Assembly: GCF_013416775.1 (NCBI RefSeq)
Contig: NZ_SZVI01000005.1
Location: 1-64,000, forward strand
DNA: 64,000 bases
Direction of reading: 5' to 3'
Source of the DNA: Rhodoferax sp. BLA1
GTDB lineage: Bacteria; Pseudomonadota; Gammaproteobacteria; Burkholderiales; Burkholderiaceae_C
Shown here: in pieces, positions 55,010 to 64,000 of the stretch
Layout of the letters: the number at the start of each line of letters is the position of its first letter
Numbering within the stretch: the first letter of the stretch is position 1
Program-made: the position numbers and the translations under genes
The notes under the pieces: model-generated
What the model saw: the letters and a program-made list of their open reading frames with translations, nothing else
The model's database searches: none
What the model was told of the DNA's origin: nothing

Positions 55010-55056
55010 ATGGCCTATAGCCCTTATTTAGAAAGGGCAAAGCGCTATAAAAATAG
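55010..55056. repeat. AT-rich palindromic element, copy i
   Basis: ATGGCCTATAGCCCTTATTT followed by AGAAAGGGCAAAGCGCTATAAAAATAG, a well-kept copy between the glgC start and the SLAC1-family gene end (gap 54865-55096). Confidence 0.8.
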
Positions 55057-55096
55057 CATTATTCCGGGCGCTGTCTGGGTCATGTACTCAGGGGTT

Positions 55097-56095
55097 TTAC
55101 TCAGGCACGCAGATCTGGCCGCGCGTCATGGCCTGCAGCGTGCGCCAGCTGATCAGGGCCACCAGCAGCAGCAACACCGTCAGCAACAGCGGGAATAAAG
55201 CGGCAAAAAAGCTGCCACCCAACTTGTCCAGCATCACCGAGGTGGCAATCGTCATGGCCGCCATCGGGAACGAATAGGCCCACCACGGCAGGGCAAAAGA
55301 CAGGCGCCAGAAGTGTTTGACCTGCGACAGCAGCAGCAAGGTGATGAACAGGGCAAAGTAATACAGGATGCGCGCCACATCGTCCACCACACCGTTGTGC
55401 AACTTGACCCAGGAGATGAAGCCCACGGCGGGCGGAGCAATCAGGATGAACAGCGTGGGCAGCAGCTTGGCAGGCAGCATCGGGTGAAAGAAAAAGCGGT
55501 TGAACAACACCGCCAGCAGCGGGGTCCACATCATCAGCCCGACGCTGAAGTAAAACCACGAGATTTCCTGATAACCCAGCGGCACACCCGCGATGGGCAC
55601 CAGGATGTTGCCCACAATCGGGATGAACCAAGCCGGGTTGCTGTGCTGCACCTGGAACTTCTCGTGGTGCATCCAGGCCGACAGGATGACCAGGGTGAAC
55701 AGCAGTTGCACCGTGGCCCCCACGGCCCACAAGACCTGCGAAACAGCCGGTGCGTGGCCCAAGGCCGCAATGGCCAATAACAACATACCAATCGACATCG
55801 CCGGAAAGAAGCTCAGTCGAACCGGATGGTTGAACTCGGCCACCACCTGCGCGCGATGCAACAGCCATTTGCCCAGATAGGCCAAGCTGATGAGCACAAA
55901 CACCAGCGCCGTCAGCACCAGCAACCCCACGCTGGGCGCCACCGGCCAGTGCCACAGGTGTTCGGCCTTTTCCAGCGCGATGGTGGTGCCCGCCAGGCCC
56001 ATGACGATGGAAAACATCGACACCGGCAGGTGTTCAAGACGGCCATGGGGGGCTGCGGTGGGTGCAACAACGGCGGCGGCAGGGGTACTTATCAC
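55097..56095 (-). CDS. SLAC1/TehA-family transporter
   Basis: 332 residues with ten predicted membrane helices, from EHLPVSMFSIVMGLAGTTIA to LFPLLLTVLLLLVALISWRT. The layout fits the tellurite-resistance/dicarboxylate transporter (TDT) family, which includes TehA and plant SLAC1 anion channels and moves anions such as C4-dicarboxylates, malate or chloride. The start is GTG 56095 with GGAG 8-11 nt upstream; no ATG fits. The substrate is unknown. Confidence 0.88.
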   Translation of the reverse strand: MISTPAAAVVAPTAAPHGRLEHLPVSMFSIVMGLAGTTIALEKAEHLWHWPVAPSVGLLVLTALVFVLISLAYLGKWLLHRAQVVAEFNHPVRLSFFPAMSIGMLLLAIAALGHAPAVSQVLWAVGATVQLLFTLVILSAWMHHEKFQVQHSNPAWFIPIVGNILVPIAGVPLGYQEISWFYFSVGLMMWTPLLAVLFNRFFFHPMLPAKLLPTLFILIAPPAVGFISWVKLHNGVVDDVARILYYFALFITLLLLSQVKHFWRLSFALPWWAYSFPMAAMTIATSVMLDKLGGSFFAALFPLLLTVLLLLVALISWRTLQAMTRGQICVPE

Positions 56096-56198
56096 AACAA
56101 ATCTCCAGTGTCATACAGCTGGAAACCATGATAGGGGTAACCCCGTCATTCAGTCGGTGACTAGAGTCACCCAGCACCGATTCGCGCCGAGTTTGGGC

Positions 56199-58166
56199 TT
56201 ACTGAGGCGCTTTGGCTGGACTACGCGCCGGGCGCGGCAAGGCCCGCGCATCGCGCACCAGTTGGCCACAGTCGCTGTCCTGGCCGGGGCCTGCGTCAAT
56301 CAGCGGCAACAAGGCCAGCAGCGGGTTGACCAGGCCCAATGCCACCGCACCGGCAGCGCGCGCGGCCACCTGGCCTTTGTCGACACTGACCTGGGGCTGG
56401 GCAAAACTGCCGCGAATGTAGATCGGGCTGCGCAAAGCCACCGGGCTGGTGGCCTTGGTCTTGGGGGTGAGCGTCAGGTTCAACTGCTCATGGGCCAAGT
56501 CAATGCTGCCGCTGCCCAGCAAGGTGGTGACCTGGGTGTCCACCACCAGTGCCTCGGTCTGCATTTTCCCGGCCTTCACCTGGAAGTCTGCCACCGCGCA
56601 GCGCAGCTTGATCAGCTTGTCGCCGGTCAGGTTCAGCGCCAGGATCTCCCACAGGTGCAGGCCGATTTTTTCCATCATCAAGCGGCTGACCTGGCCGCCA
56701 GCCACCACCAGACCCACCTGGCCGTTGGCACTGGCCAACATGTCACCCACCGAGTTGCCCGTGCCACTCAGCTTGAACTCGCCATTGATCTGGCCAATAC
56801 TGGCCTGGTTCAGGTCCACCGTGGGGAACAGCTTGGACAACAACAGCTTGCGTGCCCGCACCTGGGCGCTGGCCTGGATCGGTGTGCTGCGCCCGTCCAG
56901 CGTGATCTGGGTCTGCAACTGCCCACCGGCCAGTCCAAAGTTGAGCGGGTCCAGCGTCAGCACCGAGTCGCTTAACTTCAAATGAACCGACAGGTCTTCC
57001 AGCGGCAGCGCCTCGGCTCGGCGCAGGGTTTTGGCAGTGAGTTTGACATCGGCATCCACCGAGTCCCAGCGCTCGGTCTTAAAAGGCAGCTCGGGCAACA
57101 CCCGCTTTTGTGCCTGCGGGTCTTTCACGGCCTGGGCCAGGCTGCCGCTGCGTGCGCCAATCACCGGGCCCAGGTCGTCCAGCGCCAGCAGGCGCGAGTT
57201 GAGCACAGCGTTCAAGACCGGCCGTTGGCCACCAGTCGTGACCTCAACAAACCCGGCGATGTCGCTGGCGCCAAAACGACCGCTGAACTTCTCAAACCGC
57301 CAGCGCTGATCCATATGCAACAGATGGCCCGTCACCGAGTACGCGCGGGTGCCTGGGAAAGCGATGCCCAGCAGCGGGTAAAGCTGCTCCAGGCTGCCCC
57401 CCGACAGCGCCATCTTCATGTCCACCTCAGCAAAAGTCAGCAGACCGGTCAGCGTGCCGTCCACCTGCACCTGGGTCGGGCCGACGCTGGCGGTCAGTTT
57501 GAGCGGGTAGGGCTGGCTGGTGTCGCGCAGCGCCAGCACCGGGCCACCGCTGCCCTGCGCTCTCAAAGGCAACCCCTTGAACTGGCCGGTGGCCGAGAAA
57601 CTCAAGTCCAGCGCCGTGGCCCGGCTGGCTTCACCCGAGGCGGTGGCCAGCTGAGCACGGATGCTGGTTTTCTGGTCCAGATCGTCATACCCCAGCGTGC
57701 CATGGTCCAGCGCCACCCGTCCGATGTGGATGCGGGCGTTTTCGTCCTGCTGCTGGGTGTCCAGCAACCAGCTTTTGCGCTTGTTGGACTGTTCCAGAAA
57801 AATGGCGGCCTGTTCCAGGCGCACTTCGGTGAAGGTGATGTTGCGCTTGAGCAAGCTGCTCAGATCGAGACTGACCGCCACACCTTCGGCCGTGACCATT
57901 TGTTTTTCCTTGGCCCAGGCCGGGTTGGCAAAACGCACACCGGCGGCATGTAAACGCGCCACCGGCCAGCCAAAGTCCACCGTCAGATCACCACTTAACA
58001 CCAGCTCACGCCCGGTGTGTTGCAGGGCCAGACGCTCCATGGGCGCGCGCAACCAGTTCCAGCCGAACAAGGCGATGACCAGTACCAGCAGCAACACCCC
58101 GGTCAGCAGAGCCGCCAGCGCCCACAGCAAATAACGCCGCAACACCAAAAAGGAAGGAAAAACCAT
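56199..58166 (-). CDS. AsmA-family protein
   Basis: 655 residues. One N-terminal membrane helix (YLLWALAALLTGVLLLVLVI) anchors a large periplasmic beta-rich body with an AsmA N-terminal region (VDFGWPVARLHAAGVRFANP) and a C-terminal AsmA part (SLDLSSLLKRN earlier, then DKLIKLRCAVADFQVKAGKM and LLGSGSIDLAHEQLNLTLTP). AsmA-like proteins are thought to form lipid-conducting grooves between the membranes. The start at 58166 places the helix at residues 12-36. Confidence 0.9.
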   Translation of the reverse strand: MVFPSFLVLRRYLLWALAALLTGVLLLVLVIALFGWNWLRAPMERLALQHTGRELVLSGDLTVDFGWPVARLHAAGVRFANPAWAKEKQMVTAEGVAVSLDLSSLLKRNITFTEVRLEQAAIFLEQSNKRKSWLLDTQQQDENARIHIGRVALDHGTLGYDDLDQKTSIRAQLATASGEASRATALDLSFSATGQFKGLPLRAQGSGGPVLALRDTSQPYPLKLTASVGPTQVQVDGTLTGLLTFAEVDMKMALSGGSLEQLYPLLGIAFPGTRAYSVTGHLLHMDQRWRFEKFSGRFGASDIAGFVEVTTGGQRPVLNAVLNSRLLALDDLGPVIGARSGSLAQAVKDPQAQKRVLPELPFKTERWDSVDADVKLTAKTLRRAEALPLEDLSVHLKLSDSVLTLDPLNFGLAGGQLQTQITLDGRSTPIQASAQVRARKLLLSKLFPTVDLNQASIGQINGEFKLSGTGNSVGDMLASANGQVGLVVAGGQVSRLMMEKIGLHLWEILALNLTGDKLIKLRCAVADFQVKAGKMQTEALVVDTQVTTLLGSGSIDLAHEQLNLTLTPKTKATSPVALRSPIYIRGSFAQPQVSVDKGQVAARAAGAVALGLVNPLLALLPLIDAGPGQDSDCGQLVRDARALPRPARSPAKAPQ

Positions 58167-58408
58167 AAACGTGTGACTTTCACAGGGACTGGGTGCGGGG
58201 GCACCCTGGGTCTCGCGCGATTGTCTGCGTCAGCGGCTGATGGGACTGTGCGTCAGCGCACCCAAGCCCAGACGCAGCAGATTGCCCCGTCATACTCCGT
58301 GACTGAAGCCAAGCGCATAAGTTTTCGTAATTTATCTATTCACAAATGCACACAAGCTATTGTTTTGTAAGAACAATGTCATTTAAATATCTATTCATAT
58401 AATGATTC

Positions 58409-59746
58409 GTGGCCACCACACCTGAGCTCACCCAACATGCCCTGCAGGCGCTGCGCCGCCAGGGCAGCGTGTTGACCAGCGCCGAGCTGCAGGTCACGCT
58501 GGGCGTGAGTCAGCCCACGGTGTCGCGCGCCTTGTCGCCGCTGATCCAGTCGGGCCAGGTGCTCAAGGTGGGTGCGGCGCGCTCACAGCGTTATGTGCTG
58601 GCGCGCAACGTGCCCGGTGTCGGGCGCGAGGTGCAGGTGATGCGCATTGATGCACTGGGTCAGCCCTCACCGTTTGCGCGGCTGGTGCCGCTTGAAGGGG
58701 GTGCTTTCTGGGTCGATGAGGCCGACGGGCTGAGCGAACGGCACGACGGCCTGCCCTGGTTTCTGGAGGACATGCGCCCACAGGGTTTTATGGGCCGCAC
58801 CTTTGCCCACAGCCACCCCGAGCTGCAACTGGGCAACGACCCGCGCCACTGGAACGATGACGATGTGCTGCGCGCGCTCACGCTTTATGGCGACGACCTG
58901 CCCGGCAACCTGATCCTGGGCGAGGCCGCGTTTGCGCGTTTTTTTGCCTTGCCTGAACGCAGCTCTCGTGTCGACTCAGCCCTGGATTACCCACGCCTGG
59001 CGGACCAGGCCATGTTGGGCACCCACCCCGGCTCGTCGGCGGGTGGTGAGCAACCCAAGTTCTGCACCATCTGTGCCGGGCGGCCAGTGCTGGTGAAGTT
59101 TTCTCCCGCCGGGGACAGCCCGGTAGATCAGCGCCTGCGCGACTTGCTGGTGTGTGAACATCTGGCTTTGCAAACGCTGGCCGCAGCGGGCATCCCTGCC
59201 GCACGTACCCAAATTCATAGCGGTGCAGGCCGCATCTTCCTGGAGTCTGAGCGTTTTGACCGCATACCTTCGGCCGTCGGGGCGAGTGGTCAGCTGGGCC
59301 GCATCGGCATGGTCTCTTTGCAGGTGCACGACGCACAATTTATCGGTGAAATGGACAACTGGGCAGCCACCGCCAACCGCATGCTCGCCCGCAGGCAATT
59401 GCAAGCGGGAGACGCGCGCACCCTGCGCCTGCTGGAGGCCTACGGCCAGCTCATCGCTAACACCGACCGGCATTACGGCAACATCTCGCTGCTGATCCAG
59501 GGCGACGACTGGGTGCTGTCACCCACCTACGACATGTTGCCCATGCTCTATGCGCCGGTGGGTGGTGAACTGGTGGCGCGTGACTTTGCAGCGCGGCCTC
59601 TGCAACCGACGGCAGCCACGCTGCCAGAGTGGCCACAGGCACGCGCGCTGGCCATCAGCTTCTGGCAAGCCGCCGCCGCAGACACCAGAATCTCAGCCCC
59701 GTTCCGGCAGATTTGCGCAAACAACTTGGCACACCTCGCTGGATAA
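58409..59746 (+). CDS. yjjJ: HipA-family kinase of the YjjJ type
   Basis: 445 residues. An N-terminal winged helix (LTSAELQVTLGVSQPTVSRA, about 20-60) is fused to a HipA-like Ser/Thr kinase with AGGEQPKFCTI, RPVLVKFSPAG (nucleotide lysine), LESERFDRI, NTDRHYGNISLLI (catalytic loop) and LSPTYDMLPML (metal). E. coli YjjJ has this fusion. HipA kinases phosphorylate glutamyl-tRNA synthetase and cause persistence; the YjjJ target is less clear. No separate HipB antitoxin is adjacent. The start is GTG 58409; an AT-rich promoter region with ATTGTT/AACAAT arms (about 58358-58376) precedes it. Confidence 0.88.
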   Translation: MATTPELTQHALQALRRQGSVLTSAELQVTLGVSQPTVSRALSPLIQSGQVLKVGAARSQRYVLARNVPGVGREVQVMRIDALGQPSPFARLVPLEGGAFWVDEADGLSERHDGLPWFLEDMRPQGFMGRTFAHSHPELQLGNDPRHWNDDDVLRALTLYGDDLPGNLILGEAAFARFFALPERSSRVDSALDYPRLADQAMLGTHPGSSAGGEQPKFCTICAGRPVLVKFSPAGDSPVDQRLRDLLVCEHLALQTLAAAGIPAARTQIHSGAGRIFLESERFDRIPSAVGASGQLGRIGMVSLQVHDAQFIGEMDNWAATANRMLARRQLQAGDARTLRLLEAYGQLIANTDRHYGNISLLIQGDDWVLSPTYDMLPMLYAPVGGELVARDFAARPLQPTAATLPEWPQARALAISFWQAAAADTRISAPFRQICANNLAHLAG

Positions 59747-59875
59747 GCTCCGGGGACAGCGCCGACAGCGCAACACTTGAGCGATACGGTTTCCCAGGTC
59801 GGGGCGGCCATGACAAGGCAACATCAATCAGGCATAGTCTGGCCCCATAAGTACACCCGAAAAAAAGACCTTCCC

Positions 59876-61042
59876 ATGATGACCGACCCAAGGGCAGACA
59901 TCCGCCTGGCCCAGTTACACCTGTATGTGGATATCCATCTGCATGACCGCTACCTGGCGCCGTTGCTGACCTTGGTGGTCGCCGCAATGCTCACCAACTG
60001 GGTGCCGGTCAGCTGGGCCGCCATCTGGGCTGGTTTTGAGCTGCTGATCATCGCCAACTACATCCGCGTCTACCAGGCCTTCAAACGCAGCCAGACCGGA
60101 GCGTCCGACGAGCCACACTGGGCCAGGCGCATCGCCCTGGCCCACGGCGCCCACATGCTGGCCTGGTCGTCGCTGGTGTTCTGGGCCTGGCAGCATGACA
60201 ACTTTGCCAGCCTGGTGTTCATCATGCTGGTGCACATCGCGCTGATCGCACTGACCACCTCAATGAGCAATGCCCATCTGCGCACACTGGAGCGCGACAT
60301 GGTCTTTCCCGTCCTGGCCCTGCTTGGCCTGCCCTTGCTCGAACTCAGCTGGTTCAATGTCGGCCTGAGCCTGCTGGGGCTCGGTTTCAGCGTCTTAATG
60401 CTGCTGGTGGCAAGGCAGATCAACACCTACTCGACCGAGGCCCTGCAACTGCGCCAGCGCAACGAGATCTTGATCAGGGAGCTGGAATTGCAGGCCTCAC
60501 GCGATGCACTGACCGGCCTGGTCAACCGCCGCTATTTCCTGGCCGAGGCCAACCAGCAACTCCAGGCCGCCCATCGCTCATCCCATGTGCTGGCCTTGCT
60601 GATCATTGACCTGGACCACTTCAAACAAATCAACGACCAGTACGGCCACCTGGCGGGGGACGAGGTGCTGGGTGCGGTGGTGGATGCCCTGAAGCGCAAC
60701 CTGCGCACGGGGGACTGCCTGGGGCGGCTTGGCGGCGAGGAGTTCGCGCTGCTCATGCCCCAGACGACGCAGGCCGAGGCGACCGAAACGGCTGAGCGCC
60801 TGCGCCAGGCCGCCGCTGCGGTGCCGCTCACGCTGCAGGGTCAGGCCATCTGCCAGACCGTCAGCATCGGCATTGCCTTGTTACAAAAGGAAGACACCAG
60901 CCTGTCGAGCCTGATGCACCGGGCCGACCTGGCGATGTACGCGGCCAAGACGCAAGGCCGCAACCGCGTGGTGTGCGAGCTGCCTGCGCCAGCGGCAGAG
61001 GACACCAACCTGAGCGCAGAGACGGCGATCCAAGCCGCCTGA
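59876..61042 (+). CDS. Membrane-bound diguanylate cyclase
   Basis: 388 residues. About six membrane helices (about 25-195, LLTLVVAAMLTNWVPVSWAA) are followed by a GGDEF domain (about 220-370). The active site is GGEEF in RLGGEEFALLMP, and RTGD five residues before it is an intact RxxD inhibitory site, so it should make cyclic di-GMP with product feedback. Family marks SRDALTGLVNRRYF and LIIDLDHFKQINDQYGHLAG are present. ATG 59876 is preferred; ATG 59810 is possible. Confidence 0.92.
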   Translation: MMTDPRADIRLAQLHLYVDIHLHDRYLAPLLTLVVAAMLTNWVPVSWAAIWAGFELLIIANYIRVYQAFKRSQTGASDEPHWARRIALAHGAHMLAWSSLVFWAWQHDNFASLVFIMLVHIALIALTTSMSNAHLRTLERDMVFPVLALLGLPLLELSWFNVGLSLLGLGFSVLMLLVARQINTYSTEALQLRQRNEILIRELELQASRDALTGLVNRRYFLAEANQQLQAAHRSSHVLALLIIDLDHFKQINDQYGHLAGDEVLGAVVDALKRNLRTGDCLGRLGGEEFALLMPQTTQAEATETAERLRQAAAAVPLTLQGQAICQTVSIGIALLQKEDTSLSSLMHRADLAMYAAKTQGRNRVVCELPAPAAEDTNLSAETAIQAA

Positions 61043-61077
61043 TTCAGGCGACTTGCCGCGCAGAATCTACGCCATAT

Positions 61078-61120
61078 TGCCCTCTAGCCCTTATGTAACA
61101 AGGGCTAGGCGCTATCAAAA
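61078..61120. repeat. AT-rich palindromic element, copy j
   Basis: TGCCCTCTAGCCCTTATGTA followed by ACAAGGGCTAGGCGCTATCAAAA, between the convergent cyclase and glutathione-transferase genes, where it may terminate both transcripts. Confidence 0.85.
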
Positions 61121-61149
61121 CAGAAATTTGAGTGTGGCAACCAAGCTGC

Positions 61150-61860
61150 CTACACCGGGCTGCGTTGTGGCACCAGCAGCCCACGCGCCACCGCAGGTCG
61201 GGCAACAAAAGCCGCCAGCACACGTGTGACGTGCGGGAAGTCGGTCATGCCCACCAAATCGGCCGCGTGGTAACGCTCGATCAGATTGCGCACCCAGGGC
61301 AGGATCGCGATGTCAGCAATGCTGTAGTCATCCCCCATGACCCAGGCGCGTGTCGCCAGTCGCTGGTTCAGCACACCCAGCAGGCGCCGGGATTCCGCCA
61401 CGTAGCGGTCACGCGGGCGTTTGTCCTCAAAATCTTTGCCAGCAAACACGTTGAAGAAGCCGAGTTGGCCAAACATCGGGCCGATGCCGCCCATCTGGAA
61501 CATCAACCACTGGATCGTCTCGTAGCGGGCCGCCAGATCAGCTGGCAGAAACTGGCCGGTTTTCTCGGCCAGGTACAGCAGGATGGCACCTGACTCGAAC
61601 AACGCCAGCGGCTGGCCACCGGGGCCATTGGGGTCGATGATGGCCGGAATCTTGTTGTTGGGAAAGGTCGCCACAAACTCGGGTGAGAGCTGGTCGTTGG
61701 TCTCAAAACTCACCAGATGCGCCTCATACGGCAAGCCGGTTTCTTCCAACAAAATCGACACCTTGACGCCGTTCGGGGTGGGCAAGGAATAGAGCTGCAG
61801 GCGCTCCGGGTGCTGGGCGGGCCACTTGCGGGTGATGGCAAAGGAGGAGAGATCGGTCAT
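61150..61860 (-). CDS. Glutathione S-transferase, nu-class-like
   Basis: 236 residues. The thioredoxin-like part (LQLYSLPTPNGVKVSILLEE, then NNKIPAIIDPNGPGGQPLAL and FESGAILLYLAEK) and an all-helical C-terminal domain (FQMGGIGPMFGQLGFFNVFA) match the YghU/YfcG nu-class enzymes, which use glutathione disulfide rather than a single thiolate. It probably reduces disulfides or peroxides. The start at 61860 (MTDLSSFAITRKWP) is divergent, by 56 bp, from the penicillin-binding-protein gene. Confidence 0.9.
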   Translation of the reverse strand: MTDLSSFAITRKWPAQHPERLQLYSLPTPNGVKVSILLEETGLPYEAHLVSFETNDQLSPEFVATFPNNKIPAIIDPNGPGGQPLALFESGAILLYLAEKTGQFLPADLAARYETIQWLMFQMGGIGPMFGQLGFFNVFAGKDFEDKRPRDRYVAESRRLLGVLNQRLATRAWVMGDDYSIADIAILPWVRNLIERYHAADLVGMTDFPHVTRVLAAFVARPAVARGLLVPQRSPV

Positions 61861-61916
61861 GGGGTGTCCTGTTGGGGCAGTTGAATGCGGCGGATAATCC
61901 ACCTCCATGGCAGTCT

Positions 61917-64000
61917 ATGCCCACTGGTTCCGGCGTGTCCTTACCCTCTCGATTTCCCCCTTTTTTGACTGAGTTTCTGCAGCGCTGGCGCCGCCCGACC
62001 CGGCGCGAGCTGCTCTGGGCGCTGGCCGCGCTGCCCACGCTGCTGCTGGCCTACACCCTGCTGCTGATTCCTTTCACCCCGGCCATCAGCGACATCCGCA
62101 AGGCCAAGGTCGATTTGCCCGCGCAGGTGCTGTCGAGCGACGGCAAGTTGCTGACCGAGTTCAAATGGGCCAACCGGGTCTGGGTGCCGCTCAAAGATGT
62201 GGCGCCCTCGGTGGTGAACGCACTGGTCGCCACCGAAGACCACCGCTTTTACGAACACTTCGGGCTGGACTGGCGGCGCACCGCCTCAGCGGCGTTGCAC
62301 ACCTTTTCGGGTGAGCGCCAAGGCGGCTCGACCCTGACCCAGCAACTCGCACGCAACCTGTTCCCGCAGGAGATTGGCCGCGCGCCCACACTCACGCGCA
62401 AGCTCAAGGAAGCCATCACCGCGTTCAAGATCGAGGCGCTCTACACCAAGCCCGAGATTCTGGAGACCTACCTCAACACCGTGCCCTTTCTCTACAACGC
62501 CTACGGCATCGAGATGGCGGCGCGCACCTATTTTGACAAGTCGGCCGACCAGCTCAGTGTGCTGGAAAGCGCCACGCTGGTGGGCATGCTCAAGGGCAAC
62601 AGCTACTACAACCCGGTCCTCAACCCCGAGCGGGCGCTGCAGCGGCGCAACACCGTGCTGGCGCAAATGGTCAAACGGGGGCAGCTGGACGCCGCGCAGT
62701 ACACCAGCCTGAGCAAACGCCCGCTGCGCATTGACTTTGAGCGTCAGGTGGAGGACAGCGGGCCGGTGCCACACTTTGCGGTGCAGCTGCGCAAATGGCT
62801 GATCGACTGGGCCGACGACCACGACTACAACCTCTATGCCGACGGCCTGGTGGTGCACACCACCATCGACGCACGCCTGCAGACCCTGGCCAACCAGGCA
62901 CTGGCGCGCCAGAGCCGCCACCTGCAAACCCTGGCCGACGCCGCCTGGCAGCCGCGCCGCGCCTGGGGACCGGACAGCGCCCTGGTCCAGACCCTTGTGC
63001 GCGAAACACCAGAATTCCGCCGTGCGGTCGAGGCGGGCCAAAATGCTGACGACGTGCTGAAGGCCTTGCTGAAAGACAGCAGCTTCATGGGCCAACTGCG
63101 CACCCAGAAAACCCGTTTGCAGGCAGGTTTTCTGGCACTGGACCCGCGCAACGGCCAGGTGCGCGCCTGGGTGGGCAGCCGCGACTTTGCGAATGAGCCG
63201 TTTGACCATGTGTCGCAGGCGCGGCGTCAACCCGGCTCCACCTTCAAACCTTTTGTTTACGGCGCTGCCTTCGACAAAGGCGCCAGCCCCGATGACACGC
63301 TGATCGACCAGGCGGTGGAGATCCCGCTGCCCGGCGGTGAAGTCTGGCGCCCCAGCGACGGTGGCCCGCCCAGCGACAAACCCATGCGTTTGCGTGACGC
63401 GCTGGCCTATTCCAAAAACACCATCACCGCCCAACTGATGCAATCCGTAGGCCCCGAGCGGGTGGCCCGGTTGGCACGTGCCATGGGCGTGAACGAAAGC
63501 CCGCTGGAGGCGGTGCCCGCGCTGGCCCTGGGCACCAGCCCGGTGAGCTTGAAGGAAATGGTCAGCGCCTACAGCAGCATCGCGCATGACGGCCAGTACC
63601 TGGCGCCGATGCTGGTCACCCGCATCGAAAACCGCCAGGGCGAGGTGCTGGCCGAGTTCGCCCCGGCCAAGCCACAGCGGGCCCTGTCGGCTCAAGCCAA
63701 CTACCAGCTGCTCGACGCGATGCGGGGTGTGGTGGATAAAGGCACCGGTGTGGCCATCCGCAGCCGCTACGGCATCCGCGCCGATGTGGCCGGCAAAACC
63801 GGCACCACCCAGGACAACACCGACGGCTGGTTCATCCTGATGCACCCGCAGCTGGTGGCCGGTGCCTGGGTAGGTTTCAACGATGGTCGCATCACCCTGC
63901 GCAGCGACTACTGGGGCCAGGGCGCACACAGCGCCTTGCCGATCGTGGGTGATGTCACCGCCCAGGCGCTGCGATCCAAGTTGATTGACTCACGCGTGCG
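61917..64000 (+). CDS. Class A penicillin-binding protein (3' end beyond the window)
   Basis: At least 694 residues, open to the window edge. After a membrane helix (LAALPTLLLAYTLLLIPF) comes the family 51 transglycosylase domain with catalytic Glu in VATEDHRFYEHFGLDWRR and QGGSTLTQQLARNLFPQ, then a transpeptidase domain with SxxK in RRQPGSTFKPFVYGAAF, SxN in LAYSKNTITAQ and KTG in DVAGKTGTTQD. It polymerises and cross-links peptidoglycan. The start ATG 61917 (MPTGSGVSLPSRF) is the only in-frame ATG before the helix. PBP1A-like, but not necessarily mrcA. Confidence 0.93.
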   Translation, partial: MPTGSGVSLPSRFPPFLTEFLQRWRRPTRRELLWALAALPTLLLAYTLLLIPFTPAISDIRKAKVDLPAQVLSSDGKLLTEFKWANRVWVPLKDVAPSVVNALVATEDHRFYEHFGLDWRRTASAALHTFSGERQGGSTLTQQLARNLFPQEIGRAPTLTRKLKEAITAFKIEALYTKPEILETYLNTVPFLYNAYGIEMAARTYFDKSADQLSVLESATLVGMLKGNSYYNPVLNPERALQRRNTVLAQMVKRGQLDAAQYTSLSKRPLRIDFERQVEDSGPVPHFAVQLRKWLIDWADDHDYNLYADGLVVHTTIDARLQTLANQALARQSRHLQTLADAAWQPRRAWGPDSALVQTLVRETPEFRRAVEAGQNADDVLKALLKDSSFMGQLRTQKTRLQAGFLALDPRNGQVRAWVGSRDFANEPFDHVSQARRQPGSTFKPFVYGAAFDKGASPDDTLIDQAVEIPLPGGEVWRPSDGGPPSDKPMRLRDALAYSKNTITAQLMQSVGPERVARLARAMGVNESPLEAVPALALGTSPVSLKEMVSAYSSIAHDGQYLAPMLVTRIENRQGEVLAEFAPAKPQRALSAQANYQLLDAMRGVVDKGTGVAIRSRYGIRADVAGKTGTTQDNTDGWFILMHPQLVAGAWVGFNDGRITLRSDYWGQGAHSALPIVGDVTAQALRSKLIDSRV

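Noticed and set aside
58402..58425. ATG just before the HipA-like gene
   Set aside because: It is in another frame and stops after seven codons, so the GTG at 58409 is used.

Overview
The window looks like a chromosomal segment of a betaproteobacterium of the order Burkholderiales, most likely the family Comamonadaceae (a Rhodoferax/Polaromonas-like organism). The base composition is GC-rich, the housekeeping proteins read as betaproteobacterial (for example a GreB with an acidic MSKAFTKES start), and two short repeat families of the kind scattered through Comamonadaceae genomes are present. This is inference from reading, not from a database search. I see no phage, IS element, rRNA operon or CRISPR array; one tRNA-Ala is present. 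Most of the window is core chromosome.

Layout. 1-1376: the start of a polyol/mannonate dehydrogenase and a LysR regulator. 1595-1670: tRNA-Ala. 1930-6620: a compact block ubiU-ubiV-ubiT-ubiX-ubiD for oxygen-independent ubiquinone synthesis, with an FNR-like site upstream. 6756-8788: a divergent MDR oxidoreductase/LysR pair followed by a decayed second copy of the ubiD 3' end. 9150-11321: small exported proteins and a bactofilin. 11355-16211: an ABC1-type kinase, a large fusion protein whose C-terminal half resembles cyanobacterial acyl-ACP reductase, and a divergent iron-type alcohol dehydrogenase. 16252-20158: a YbaL-type antiporter, rsmE and amgK. 20216-24830: lptD-surA-rsmA. 25070-25945: a secreted barnase-like RNase with its barstar inhibitor. 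26110-36738: maeB, an aminopeptidase, a glutamine-synthetase-like enzyme, pepP, murU, an SPFH protein, a CIA30 protein and greB. 37158-37820: a PEP-CTERM protein behind a sigma-54-type promoter.

38754-50914 reads as a phosphate-stress neighbourhood: ppk, sixA, ppx, an ornithine-lipid acyltransferase pair (olsB, olsA) and the phosphatase phoX. Sites with the 11-bp-spaced GTCA pattern of PHO boxes lie upstream of ppk, ppx, olsB and phoX, and olsA sits directly behind phoX. Between them are a chemoreceptor and a permease/redox-disulfide/SigZ operon. 51133-64000: an old-yellow-enzyme, gapA, glgC, a SLAC1/TehA transporter, an AsmA protein, a HipA/YjjJ-like kinase, a diguanylate cyclase, a glutathione transferase and the start of a class A penicillin-binding protein that runs off the window.

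The most unusual features are (i) two short repeat families that have entered coding genes in frame, including an 87-bp insertion in amgK with a perfect 12-bp target duplication and a palindromic element inside murU; (ii) the acyl-reductase-like fusion next to an alcohol dehydrogenase; (iii) the set of PHO-box-like sites linking polyphosphate, ornithine lipid and PhoX genes; and (iv) the ubiD-tail duplication bracketing a two-gene insertion.
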